This document shows positions 1 to 6,019 of a DNA stretch of 6,349 nucleotides, one piece after another. The notes under the pieces are model-generated. The model did no database searches. It was not told the DNA's origin and was given only the letters and a program-made list of their open reading frames with translations. Numbering within the stretch: the stretch's first letter is position 1; each line of letters opens with the position of its first letter. This DNA is from Candidatus Auribacterota bacterium (GTDB lineage: Bacteria; Auribacterota; JAFGBW01), in assembly GCA_016932965.1 (NCBI GenBank), contig JAFGBW010000280.1, positions 1 through 6,349 of the forward strand, read 5' to 3'. The position numbers were made by a program, and so were the translations under genes.

Positions 1-1
1 A

Positions 2-1117
2 CGCGGAACGATTCTGGGCGGAGGGGAATCAAAAATGCACACGGTGGAACATGTCATGGCTGCTCTGTGGGCCTTCGGCATCACCAACTTGAGGATAGAA
101 CTGGACGCTGAAGAGCCACCCGTCGGTGACGGATCCTCCCTGTCCATCATCGAGATGATTGAAGAGGCAGGCATTATAGAACAAAAAGAACCTGCCCACG
201 TTTACAAAGTGAGAGAACCCATTACGATTTCCGATAAGGACGCCTGGATCACCATCTTGCCCTATCCGGGGCTCAAAATTTCCTATACGCTGGCATACGA
301 TCATCCGCTTGTTGGAGTTCAATATAAAAGTTTTGACTTCAATAAGATAGAGACTTTCCGGAAAGAAATCGCCAATTGCCGCACCTTTTGTTTCTACAGA
401 GAAGTTGAAGCTCTCATGGATAGAGGTCTGATTCAGGGAGGATCCCTTGATAACGCCGTAGTGATCGGCGATGAAGCCATCTTGAGCAAAGAGGGTTTAC
501 GTTTTCCCGATGAATTTGCCCGGCATAAAATTCTGGATCTGTTAGGGGACCTTTATCTTCTGGGCACGCGAATAGAAGGTCATGTTGTTGCGGTCAAATC
601 CGGTCATTCCCTGAATGTAAAAATAGTCCAATCACTTCGGGAAAAAATCGCTTCAGATAAAAACGCCAGCGAAGGACAAAAGACCATGTTGAACATCACG
701 GATATCAAAAAAATCCTTCCCCACCGTTATCCTTTCTTACTGATTGATCGCATCGTTGAAATGAACGAACAGGGGGCCAGAGGAATCAAAAACGTGACAG
801 CGAATGAAGAATATTTCAACGGTCATTTCCCGGAACAGCCCTTAATGCCGGCAGTCCTTCAAATCGAAGCCATGGCCCAGGTAGCCGGAGCTGCATTTTT
901 AAAAAGCCGGGACCTGCAAAATAAGCGAGCGGTTCTTGCCGGTATAGAGAATGCCAAATTCCGGAGACCGGTTATTCCAGGAGACCAGCTGATGATCGAA
1001 ATCACCTACGGAAAATTCAAAAATAAAATTGGAAAAGCATCCGGAATCATCACCGTCAACAAGGAAATCGTCTCGGAAGCAGTACTGACCTTTGCCCTAT
1101 TGGAGAGCATTTCATGA
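2..1117 (+). CDS. lpxC/fabZ: LpxC-FabZ fusion: UDP-3-O-acyl-GlcNAc deacetylase / 3-hydroxyacyl-ACP dehydratase, 5' partial
   Basis: The reading frame is open from the left edge, and the residues before the ATG at 35 (RGTILGGGESK) already look like LpxC, so that ATG is internal and roughly 65-75 N-terminal residues are missing. Numbering from it, the LpxC part spans residues 1-205. It shows the TVEH motif with zinc ligand H6 and neighbouring E5, a second ligand pair H164/D168 in RHKILDLLGDL, and the active-site His H191 in KSGHSLN. A linker of about 12 residues leads to a FabZ hot-dog domain (218-360) with catalytic H264 in GHFPEQP and E278 in QIEAMAQ. LpxC makes the committed zinc-dependent deacetylation of lipid A synthesis, and FabZ dehydrates 3-hydroxyacyl-ACP for fatty acid elongation. 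Both are cytosolic and compete for the same hydroxyacyl-ACP pool. The FabZ motif reads MPAVL where MPGVL is usual. The stop overlaps the lpxA start as ATGA. Confidence 0.95.
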   Translation, partial: RGTILGGGESKMHTVEHVMAALWAFGITNLRIELDAEEPPVGDGSSLSIIEMIEEAGIIEQKEPAHVYKVREPITISDKDAWITILPYPGLKISYTLAYDHPLVGVQYKSFDFNKIETFRKEIANCRTFCFYREVEALMDRGLIQGGSLDNAVVIGDEAILSKEGLRFPDEFARHKILDLLGDLYLLGTRIEGHVVAVKSGHSLNVKIVQSLREKIASDKNASEGQKTMLNITDIKKILPHRYPFLLIDRIVEMNEQGARGIKNVTANEEYFNGHFPEQPLMPAVLQIEAMAQVAGAAFLKSRDLQNKRAVLAGIENAKFRRPVIPGDQLMIEITYGKFKNKIGKASGIITVNKEIVSEAVLTFALLESIS

Positions 1118-1926
1118 TCCATCCCACTGCACTCATTGATCCAAAGGCCCATATTGAAACCGATGTCCTTATTGGTCCGCATGTTGTCATCGGACCTGAT
1201 GTCCAAATTCATAAAGGAGTCAGCATCCACCATCATGCCTCGATTATCGGAAACACGGTTATCGAAAAAGATGTCCAGATCCATTCCTTTGCTTCTATTG
1301 GTGATATTCCTCAGGATCTAAAATATAAAAAAGAAAAATGTTACTGTAACGTGGGTGAACGAACGGTCATACGTGAATTTGCAACAATCAATGCCGGCGT
1401 GGAAAACCAGGGCCCCATCACGCAGATAGGATCCGATTGCCTCATGATGGCCTATTCTCATCTGGGCCATAACACGATTGTGGGCAATCACGTTGTCATA
1501 GCCAACTCAGGCACTCTCGCCGGTCATGTAAAGGTGGATGACTATGCCATCATCGGAGGACTTGTCGGGGTTCATCAGTTTGTTCATATCGGGACACTCA
1601 CTATCGTCGGCGGATGCTCGAAGGTCAACAAAGATCTTCCGCCATTTATGCTCGCGGACGGTATCCCGGCACGCATTCATTATATCAATAAAGTGGGGCT
1701 GAAACGAAAAGGATATGATCCGGAAGTCATTTCTAAAATCAAGGAAACTTTTATCCTTCTTTACAGGAGCGGATTGAATGTATCTCAGGCTTTAGAAAAA
1801 CTCGTTCCGCTCTCAAACAAATGCTCCGAGGTGAAAGCCGTTGTTCAATTCATTAAAGATTCTGAACGGGGTATAGCAAGAGGAACTTTCTATGAAAAAT
1901 CTGGGACTCATTGCGGGGAATGGTGA
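1114..1926 (+). CDS. lpxA: Acyl-ACP--UDP-N-acetylglucosamine O-acyltransferase
   Basis: LpxA transfers a 3-hydroxyacyl chain from ACP to the 3-OH of UDP-GlcNAc, the first step of lipid A synthesis. The 270-residue product begins with isoleucine-rich hexapeptide repeats (about residues 2-175) that form the left-handed beta helix of this trimeric family. It ends in an alpha-helical domain (GLKRKGYDPEVI onward). By alignment from memory to E. coli LpxA with an offset of 6, H119 in SHLGHN matches catalytic H125, H116 matches H122, H138 in TLAGHV matches H144, and H154/Q155 match H160/Q161. G167 falls at the hydrocarbon-ruler position G173, which in E. coli allows a C14 chain; a long chain here is inferred. 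The start overlaps the lpxC-fabZ stop by 4 bases, so translation is probably coupled. The C-terminus runs about 12 residues past the usual end into lpxI. Confidence 0.97.
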   Translation: MIHPTALIDPKAHIETDVLIGPHVVIGPDVQIHKGVSIHHHASIIGNTVIEKDVQIHSFASIGDIPQDLKYKKEKCYCNVGERTVIREFATINAGVENQGPITQIGSDCLMMAYSHLGHNTIVGNHVVIANSGTLAGHVKVDDYAIIGGLVGVHQFVHIGTLTIVGGCSKVNKDLPPFMLADGIPARIHYINKVGLKRKGYDPEVISKIKETFILLYRSGLNVSQALEKLVPLSNKCSEVKAVVQFIKDSERGIARGTFYEKSGTHCGEW

Positions 1927-2695
1927 TTTTCCTTTGCTCGTTGCAAAGGGCGCTAAACAAAGCGGTGTAAAACAGATTGTAGTCGCCGCTATCCTCGGTG
2001 AAACCGATGAATCCATCGAAGTGCTGGCGGATGTCGTCGTCTGGGTGGAAGTGGGCCAACTCAGCCAGATGATCCATTTTTTCAAGAAAAATGGCTGTGA
2101 TTCCATCGTCATGGCGGGTCAGATCACCCCCCTCAAATTATATTCAAAATTAAAACTGGATCTCAGGATGGCTAAACTCATGTCTTCCGTCAAATTCCGC
2201 GGAGCAGCCCCGCTTTTAGGAACCATTGCAGAAGAACTGGCCAAAGACGGACTCAATATCATCGATTCAACCACGTTTGTCAAAGATCATCTGGCTGATA
2301 AAGGATGCATGACGGAAAAAAAGCCCAATCCAGCGCAGCTCAAGGAAATCGAAAAAGGAAGGCAATTGGCTAAATCCATCGCTGACCTGGACATAGGACA
2401 AACCCTTGTCATGAAAGAAGGGTCTGTTGTCGCAGTGGAAGCTATTGAAGGAACTAACGAAACCATTAAAAGAGCGGGATTATTGGCCGGAGCCGGAATC
2501 ATTGTCCTTAAAGTATCAAAGACAAAGCAGGATAAACGGTTCGACATTCCCGTCATCGGCATTGAAACCATTAAAGTATTACATGAAGCAGGCGCAGCGA
2601 TCCTGGCCGTGGATCATGACGGGGCTATCATGCTCAACAAACCCGATGTCATCCGACTGAGCAATGAATTAGGCATCATCCTCTTTGGAATGTAA
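1892..2695 (+). CDS. lpxI: UDP-2,3-diacylglucosamine pyrophosphatase, LpxI type (DUF1009)
   Basis: LpxI hydrolyses UDP-2,3-diacylglucosamine to lipid X and UMP at the cytosolic membrane face. It replaces LpxH in many non-enteric diderms and is unrelated to it in fold. The 267-residue length is normal for the family. The N-terminal domain opens with GLIAGNGDFPLLVAKGA and continues to a conserved VMAGQITP segment (about 73-80). The C-terminal catalytic domain has VAVEAIEGTNE (180-190) and the signature QDKRFDIPVIG (213-223), whose aspartates D214 and D218 include the likely catalytic one. Family members usually read EGTD where this protein has EGTN. The ATG at 1892 is preceded by an AGAGGAAC ribosome binding site about 8 bases upstream and lies inside the last 35 bases of lpxA. 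It is the last gene of the lipid A block; lpxB does not follow. Confidence 0.95.
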   Translation: MKNLGLIAGNGDFPLLVAKGAKQSGVKQIVVAAILGETDESIEVLADVVVWVEVGQLSQMIHFFKKNGCDSIVMAGQITPLKLYSKLKLDLRMAKLMSSVKFRGAAPLLGTIAEELAKDGLNIIDSTTFVKDHLADKGCMTEKKPNPAQLKEIEKGRQLAKSIADLDIGQTLVMKEGSVVAVEAIEGTNETIKRAGLLAGAGIIVLKVSKTKQDKRFDIPVIGIETIKVLHEAGAAILAVDHDGAIMLNKPDVIRLSNELGIILFGM

Positions 2696-2765
2696 AAAAA
2701 TTTTTGTTTATTTTGTCTGTTTCAAGGCTGTTAAATTATCCCTAAGAATATAAAAAAATTCAAAA

Positions 2766-2792
2766 CCACGAAATGCACGAAAGACACGAAAA
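2766..2792. repeat. Three-unit 9-bp repeat, copy 1 (NCACGAAAN)
   Basis: Three direct 9-bp units lie head to tail: CCACGAAAT, GCACGAAAG and ACACGAAAA. All three share the core CACGAAA. A related, slightly degraded array lies at 4381-4406, and both are preceded by AAA. A single inverted core, TTTCGTGC, occurs at 2841-2848. The array lies in a non-coding gap between lpxI and the dihydrolipoyl dehydrogenase gene. It looks like a dispersed intergenic element of unknown function. Confidence 0.8.
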
Positions 2793-2797
2793 TGGAA

Positions 2798-2863
2798 AAG
2801 ATTATTCCAATCATATACAATAATTGTGATTATTTAATTATTTCGTGCTTTTGGAATTATCTT
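2798..2863. repeat. Long imperfect inverted repeat beside the CACGAAA array
   Basis: The arms AAGATTATTCCAA (2798-2810) and TTGGAATTATCTT (2851-2863) are complementary at 12 of 13 positions, separated by 40 bases. Inside the loop is a small hairpin ACAAT-A-ATTGT (2817-2827). The stem starts 5 bases after the 9-bp repeat and encloses the inverted TTTCGTGC. It may be part of the same mobile or structural element, or an RNA hairpin in the 3' region of the lipid A transcript. There is no T-run directly after it, so it is not a standard terminator. Confidence 0.5.
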
Positions 2864-2909
2864 AAAAACTTACCATTAAATTTTTAATAAAAAACACTTA
2901 ATCTTAAGG

Positions 2910-2918
2910 TGATATAAT
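2910..2918 (+). promoter_or_regulatory. Extended -10 promoter-like site upstream of the lpd gene
   Basis: TGATATAAT matches the extended -10 pattern TGnTATAAT exactly. It would start a transcript near 2925, about 45 bases before the ATG at 2970. No convincing -35 box lies 16-18 bases upstream, which fits an extended -10 promoter. The surroundings are very AT-rich, so chance matches are likely and this remains a candidate only. Confidence 0.45.
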
Positions 2919-2969
2919 TCCTTTTTTTAAAACATCCTCGTAAAAAGGAAAATTCAATTAAACAAAATC

Positions 2970-4340
2970 ATGACTGTTGATTATGAACTCCTTATTCTCG
3001 GAAGCGGTCCGGCTGGTTATGTAGGCGCCGTCAAGGCGGCTGAATCAGGCATTAAAAAAATAGCTGTTCTTGAAAAAGAAACCCTTGGCGGTGTTTGTCT
3101 AAACCGGGGATGTATTCCCTCGAAATCACTGATTCATCAGGCCACGGTATTTCGTTCTATCCAGGAATTGGAGTTCCTGGGTGTGAAAACCGACCCATCC
3201 GGTCTGGACTACTCAAAAGTCTTCCTTCAATCACGCAAAGCAGTGGATAATCTCAGACGTGGAATTGAATTCCTGTTTAAAAAACACGGGATTGAATTGA
3301 TCCATGGCGACTTTCGGCTGCATTCTTCCAATGAAGTCATTTCAACAGAAGGAACCATCCTGTCTTTCAACAATTTATTGATCGCATCAGGATCAAAACC
3401 AAAGGATATTCCAGGCTTTCCAATTGATGAAACAACCGTTTTATCCTCCACCGGGGCTCTGAACTTAAATAGACTCCCCAAAAAAGCGCTCGTCCTGGGT
3501 AGCGGCGCCATCGGACTTGAATTGGCTTATATATGGAATTCCTTTGGAGTGGATGTTCACGTGATAGAAATGCTGGACCGTATTTTACCTCAGGAAGAGG
3601 AGGAAACCACCCGAATCCTCCAAAAAATATTTGAAAAAAGAAACGTGCGTTTTTCCTGCTCAACCAAAGCAGTTGAAATGAACAAGACCGGAAAAGGCGT
3701 GGAGGTCATTTTGGAATCCCGCCGGGGCCGGATCAGGGAAGAGACGGAACTCATTCTCATTGCTGCAGGGAGAATTCCTGCCACGGATAATCTGGCTTTG
3801 GAAAAAGCGGGGATTCAAACGGAAAAAGGATTCATCCCCGTCGGCGATTTTTATCGCACCTCCTCTCCTCACATCTATGCAGCGGGTGACGTACTGAATT
3901 CTCCACTTTTAGCCCATGTTGCTTCCAGGGAAGCGACGATTGCCGTCCAGGCGATTGCAGGAAAAACACCCCAAAGCAAAATCAACCCTGAGCTCATTCC
4001 TTCCTGTATTTATACAGAACCCCAGATAGCGGGATTTGGCTTCACGGAACAAAAAGCAAAAGAACAGAATCTTCCTGTAAAAAAATCCGTCTATTATTTC
4101 AAAGCAAACGGCCTGGCTGTTGCTACGGGATCTCCTGAAGGTCTGATCAAAATTTTATGGAATCAGGAAACCCGGCAAATTCTGGGATCTCATCTGGTCG
4201 GAAAAAATGCCACTGAACTCATCCATGAATTGCTGCTGGCCGCTTCGGCAAAATTAAATCCTCATCAGGTAAAGGAAATGATTCACGCGCATCCAACCTT
4301 ATCCGAAGGAATCATGGAAGTGATGGAGGAAAAAATATAA
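2970..4340 (+). CDS. lpdA: Dihydrolipoyl dehydrogenase (E3 component)
   Basis: This FAD-dependent disulfide oxidoreductase reoxidises dihydrolipoamide with NAD+ for 2-oxoacid dehydrogenase complexes or the glycine cleavage system. The 456 residues are slightly shorter than the usual 460-475 but complete. The order is: FAD-binding GSGPAGY (11-17); redox-active cysteines C43 and C48 in GVCLNRGCIPSK; NAD-binding GSGAIG (177-182) with E200 ending the second strand, as expected for NAD rather than NADP; the second FAD contact YAAGD (303-307); and a dimerisation domain with the catalytic dyad H441/E446 in HAHPTLSE. That last motif separates it from mercuric and glutathione reductases. There is no fused lipoyl domain. 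The ATG follows AAGGAA by about 18 bases, an unusually long gap; no better in-frame ATG or GTG was seen. No E1, E2 or glycine-cleavage gene is next to it, so its complex cannot be told from the window. Confidence 0.95.
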   Translation: MTVDYELLILGSGPAGYVGAVKAAESGIKKIAVLEKETLGGVCLNRGCIPSKSLIHQATVFRSIQELEFLGVKTDPSGLDYSKVFLQSRKAVDNLRRGIEFLFKKHGIELIHGDFRLHSSNEVISTEGTILSFNNLLIASGSKPKDIPGFPIDETTVLSSTGALNLNRLPKKALVLGSGAIGLELAYIWNSFGVDVHVIEMLDRILPQEEEETTRILQKIFEKRNVRFSCSTKAVEMNKTGKGVEVILESRRGRIREETELILIAAGRIPATDNLALEKAGIQTEKGFIPVGDFYRTSSPHIYAAGDVLNSPLLAHVASREATIAVQAIAGKTPQSKINPELIPSCIYTEPQIAGFGFTEQKAKEQNLPVKKSVYYFKANGLAVATGSPEGLIKILWNQETRQILGSHLVGKNATELIHELLLAASAKLNPHQVKEMIHAHPTLSEGIMEVMEEKI

Positions 4341-4380
4341 AGAAACTCATTGTTGTCTTTAAGAATATTAAGATTAGAAA

Positions 4381-4406
4381 CCACGAATGCACGAAAGACA
4401 TGAAGG
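4381..4406. repeat. Three-unit 9-bp repeat, copy 2, overlapping the ddl ribosome binding site
   Basis: The units CCACGAAT (one A lost), GCACGAAAG and ACATGAAGG correspond in order to the three units at 2766-2792. They differ by one deletion and three substitutions. The third unit includes AAGG of the Shine-Dalgarno sequence (AAGGA, 4403-4407) for ddl at 4416. The copy fills the downstream half of the 75-bp spacer between lpd and ddl. Confidence 0.75.
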
Positions 4407-4415
4407 AAATCAGCC

Positions 4416-5489
4416 ATGCCTATACTTAAAATTGATGTGCTGTTCGGCGGCCAAAGCCGGGAGCATGATGTTTCCATTGTATCCGCTCTCTCCATCATCA
4501 ACGGGTTGGTGGGAATGCGCCGTCATTATGAGGTTTGGCCTGTTTATATCACTCAAGACGGCGAATGGTACCGCGCTCAAACTCCTCTTTTTGAACAAGT
4601 CAATGAACTGAACCTTAGAAATCTTGTAAAAACAGGTTGTTTGGTTTCACCTTCCCTCAATCCAACTCATAAAATCTATCATAGTCCCAAAGGTCCCGCC
4701 CCATTGCCAGACATCTATTTTCCAGTTCTGCACGGCACCAAAGGCGAAGATGGAACCATTCAGGGGCTTTTTGAAATGATGAATATCCCCTATGTGGGAA
4801 GCGGGGTTATAGGTGGGAGCTGCGGAATGGACAAAGAAATCATGAAACGGCTCTTTCATACCTATGGGCTGCCTCTCCTTCGCTGGAAGTGTTTCGAATG
4901 GATCGAATGGAAAAAGAACAGCCAAAGTATCGTGAGACAAATCAAAAAAAATTTATCTTATCCCCTTTTTATCAAGCCTGCCAATCTGGGCTCGTCCGTC
5001 GGTATCTCTAAGGTGACCGGGGAAAAAACCATTAAAAAAGCCATCCGAGAGGCCTTTTCTTATGACCAGAAAATCGTCGTTGAAGAAGGGAGAAACGTCC
5101 GGGAGATTGAGTGCTCTATACTCGGAAACCATTCCCCTCGCGTTTCGGAACCCGGGGAAATCATCCCGAGTTCCGAATTCTACGATTATCAGGACAAGTA
5201 TTGTTCCAACAAGGCGAGATTATGCATCCCGGCTTTGTTAACCGCAAAACAGGTCCGCACCATAAAAGAAATGGCCATAACCGCTTTCAAGGCCGTTAAT
5301 GCAAGGGGACTCTCCCGTGTGGATTTTTTCATTTGCAAAAAAAATGGCCGTATTTTCGTCAATGAAATCAATACCTTTCCCGGCTTCACCCAAATCAGCA
5401 TGTACCCCAAACTCTGGGAATGCTCTCACGTTTCCTTTTCCGATCTTCTGAATGAATTGATCAAATTAGGCATGGAAAGAAGAAAATAA
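4416..5489 (+). CDS. ddl: D-alanine--D-alanine ligase
   Basis: This ATP-grasp ligase joins two D-alanines for the peptidoglycan stem peptide in the cytosol. The 357 residues match the longer DdlA-like group. Seen in order are FGGQSREHDVS (10-20) with E16/H17 of the first D-Ala site; VLHGTKGEDG (104-113); the ATP-grasp loop KPANLGSSVG (187-196); the omega-loop segment EFYDYQDKY (254-262); and RVDFF and NEINTFPGF with probable Mg ligands D303, E317 and N319. It ends with SMYPKLWE, typical of Ddl. The Tyr-containing omega loop and the EHDVS motif favour D-Ala-D-Ala over VanA-type D-Ala-D-Lac activity. The ATG at 4416 has AAGGA 8 bases upstream. The gene is not within a mur/fts cluster in this window. 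It may be co-transcribed with lpd, 75 bases upstream. Confidence 0.96.
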   Translation: MPILKIDVLFGGQSREHDVSIVSALSIINGLVGMRRHYEVWPVYITQDGEWYRAQTPLFEQVNELNLRNLVKTGCLVSPSLNPTHKIYHSPKGPAPLPDIYFPVLHGTKGEDGTIQGLFEMMNIPYVGSGVIGGSCGMDKEIMKRLFHTYGLPLLRWKCFEWIEWKKNSQSIVRQIKKNLSYPLFIKPANLGSSVGISKVTGEKTIKKAIREAFSYDQKIVVEEGRNVREIECSILGNHSPRVSEPGEIIPSSEFYDYQDKYCSNKARLCIPALLTAKQVRTIKEMAITAFKAVNARGLSRVDFFICKKNGRIFVNEINTFPGFTQISMYPKLWECSHVSFSDLLNELIKLGMERRK

Positions 5490-5493
5490 GATA

Positions 5494-5528
5494 ATGACAA
5501 AGGATGACCTTTGTTATAAAATTTTTCT
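5494..5528 (+). terminator. Probable weak rho-independent terminator after ddl
   Basis: ACAAAGG (5497-5503) and CCTTTGT (5508-5514) form a perfect 7-bp stem with an ATGA loop. The stem can be extended by a G-U and two A-U pairs (5494-5517). A run of five T residues follows at 5522-5526, a few bases from the stem. The stem is short and the T-run is displaced, so termination may be partial. It starts 5 bases after the ddl stop and marks a likely boundary with the next operon. Confidence 0.5.
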
Positions 5529-5581
5529 AAAATAAGGACGGCACACCCTATTATCGGACTTAACAAAATGGAATAGGATTT

Positions 5582-6019
5582 GTGGAAACGAAAAAAAAAA
5601 TCGGGGAACTCTTAATCGAAGCTGGCAAAATCAGGGAAGAAGATCTCGCCAAAGCGTTAGAGAAGCAAAAGACGACAGGAAAAAAACTCGGGGAAATCCT
5701 GATCCAAATGGGCAATCTCACCGAAGAAGACCTCACGGTGAGCCTGGCCACGCAATTCCAATGTCCATTCTTAAAAATCGAAAATTATGATATTTCAAAA
5801 GACACGATTGCCTTGATTCCAAAAGGGCTCGCTTTAAAATATCAATGCATCCCCCTGGATAAAATCGGCGACATCATCTCCTTTGTCATATGCGATCCAG
5901 GCACTCTGCAGGAGTTAAAGCAACTGGAAGCCTTTTTAAATTGCAAGGTCCAATTTTTTGTCACCACACCCTCTTCCATGAAAGAAACACTGAAAAAATA
6001 TTATGGGGAATCTACATGA
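5582..6019 (+). CDS. Stand-alone MshEN / type II secretion E N-terminal domain protein
   Basis: The 145-residue protein consists only of the N-terminal domain normally found on PilB/GspE/MshE ATPases; it has no Walker motifs. It begins with two 24-residue motifs, KIGELLIEAG...ALEKQ (6-29) and KLGEILIQMG...LATQ (35-58), separated by five residues (KTTGK). This is the arrangement known for the c-di-GMP-binding MshEN fold. The rest (59-145) has the usual IPKGLALKYQCIPL and ICDPGTL segments and ends in KKYYG, so the domain is complete. The start is GTG at 5582; an in-frame TAA at 5561 and the absence of an ATG between leave it as the best choice, with AGGA only three bases away. The stop overlaps the next start as ATGA. 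A role as a regulatory partner of the adjacent ATPase, perhaps sensing c-di-GMP, is inferred. Confidence 0.85.
   Translation: METKKKIGELLIEAGKIREEDLAKALEKQKTTGKKLGEILIQMGNLTEEDLTVSLATQFQCPFLKIENYDISKDTIALIPKGLALKYQCIPLDKIGDIISFVICDPGTLQELKQLEAFLNCKVQFFVTTPSSMKETLKKYYGEST

Noticed and set aside
2693-2720. A-run followed by T-run just after the lpxI stop, considered as a terminator.
   Set aside because: The possible stem is only A-T pairs with no loop or GC content. It looks like low-complexity AT sequence.
2773-2823. A 16-codon ORF starting inside repeat copy 1 (MHERHENGKDYSNHIQ).
   Set aside because: It is made largely of the 9-bp repeat read in frame, has no ribosome binding site, and stops soon after. 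The same MHERHE start appears from copy 2 at 4387, as expected from the repeat alone.
3161-3180. Inverted repeat CCAGGAA / TTCCTGG with a 6-base loop.
   Set aside because: It lies inside conserved lpd coding sequence and translates to ordinary residues, so a chance hairpin is the simpler reading.
3227-3872. Several minus-strand ORFs of 64-98 codons opposite lpd.
   Set aside because: They lie antisense to a fully conserved enzyme, show no recognisable domain, and overlap one another.
4387-4611. A 74-codon + strand ORF beginning in repeat copy 2.
   Set aside because: It overlaps ddl out of frame, and its start codon comes from the repeat. The ddl frame has full family conservation and a good ribosome binding site.
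5511-5533. TTGTTA and TAAAAT considered as a promoter for the MshEN pair.
   Set aside because: The spacing is about 11 bases, too short for a sigma-70 promoter, and the boxes overlap the terminator-like hairpin.
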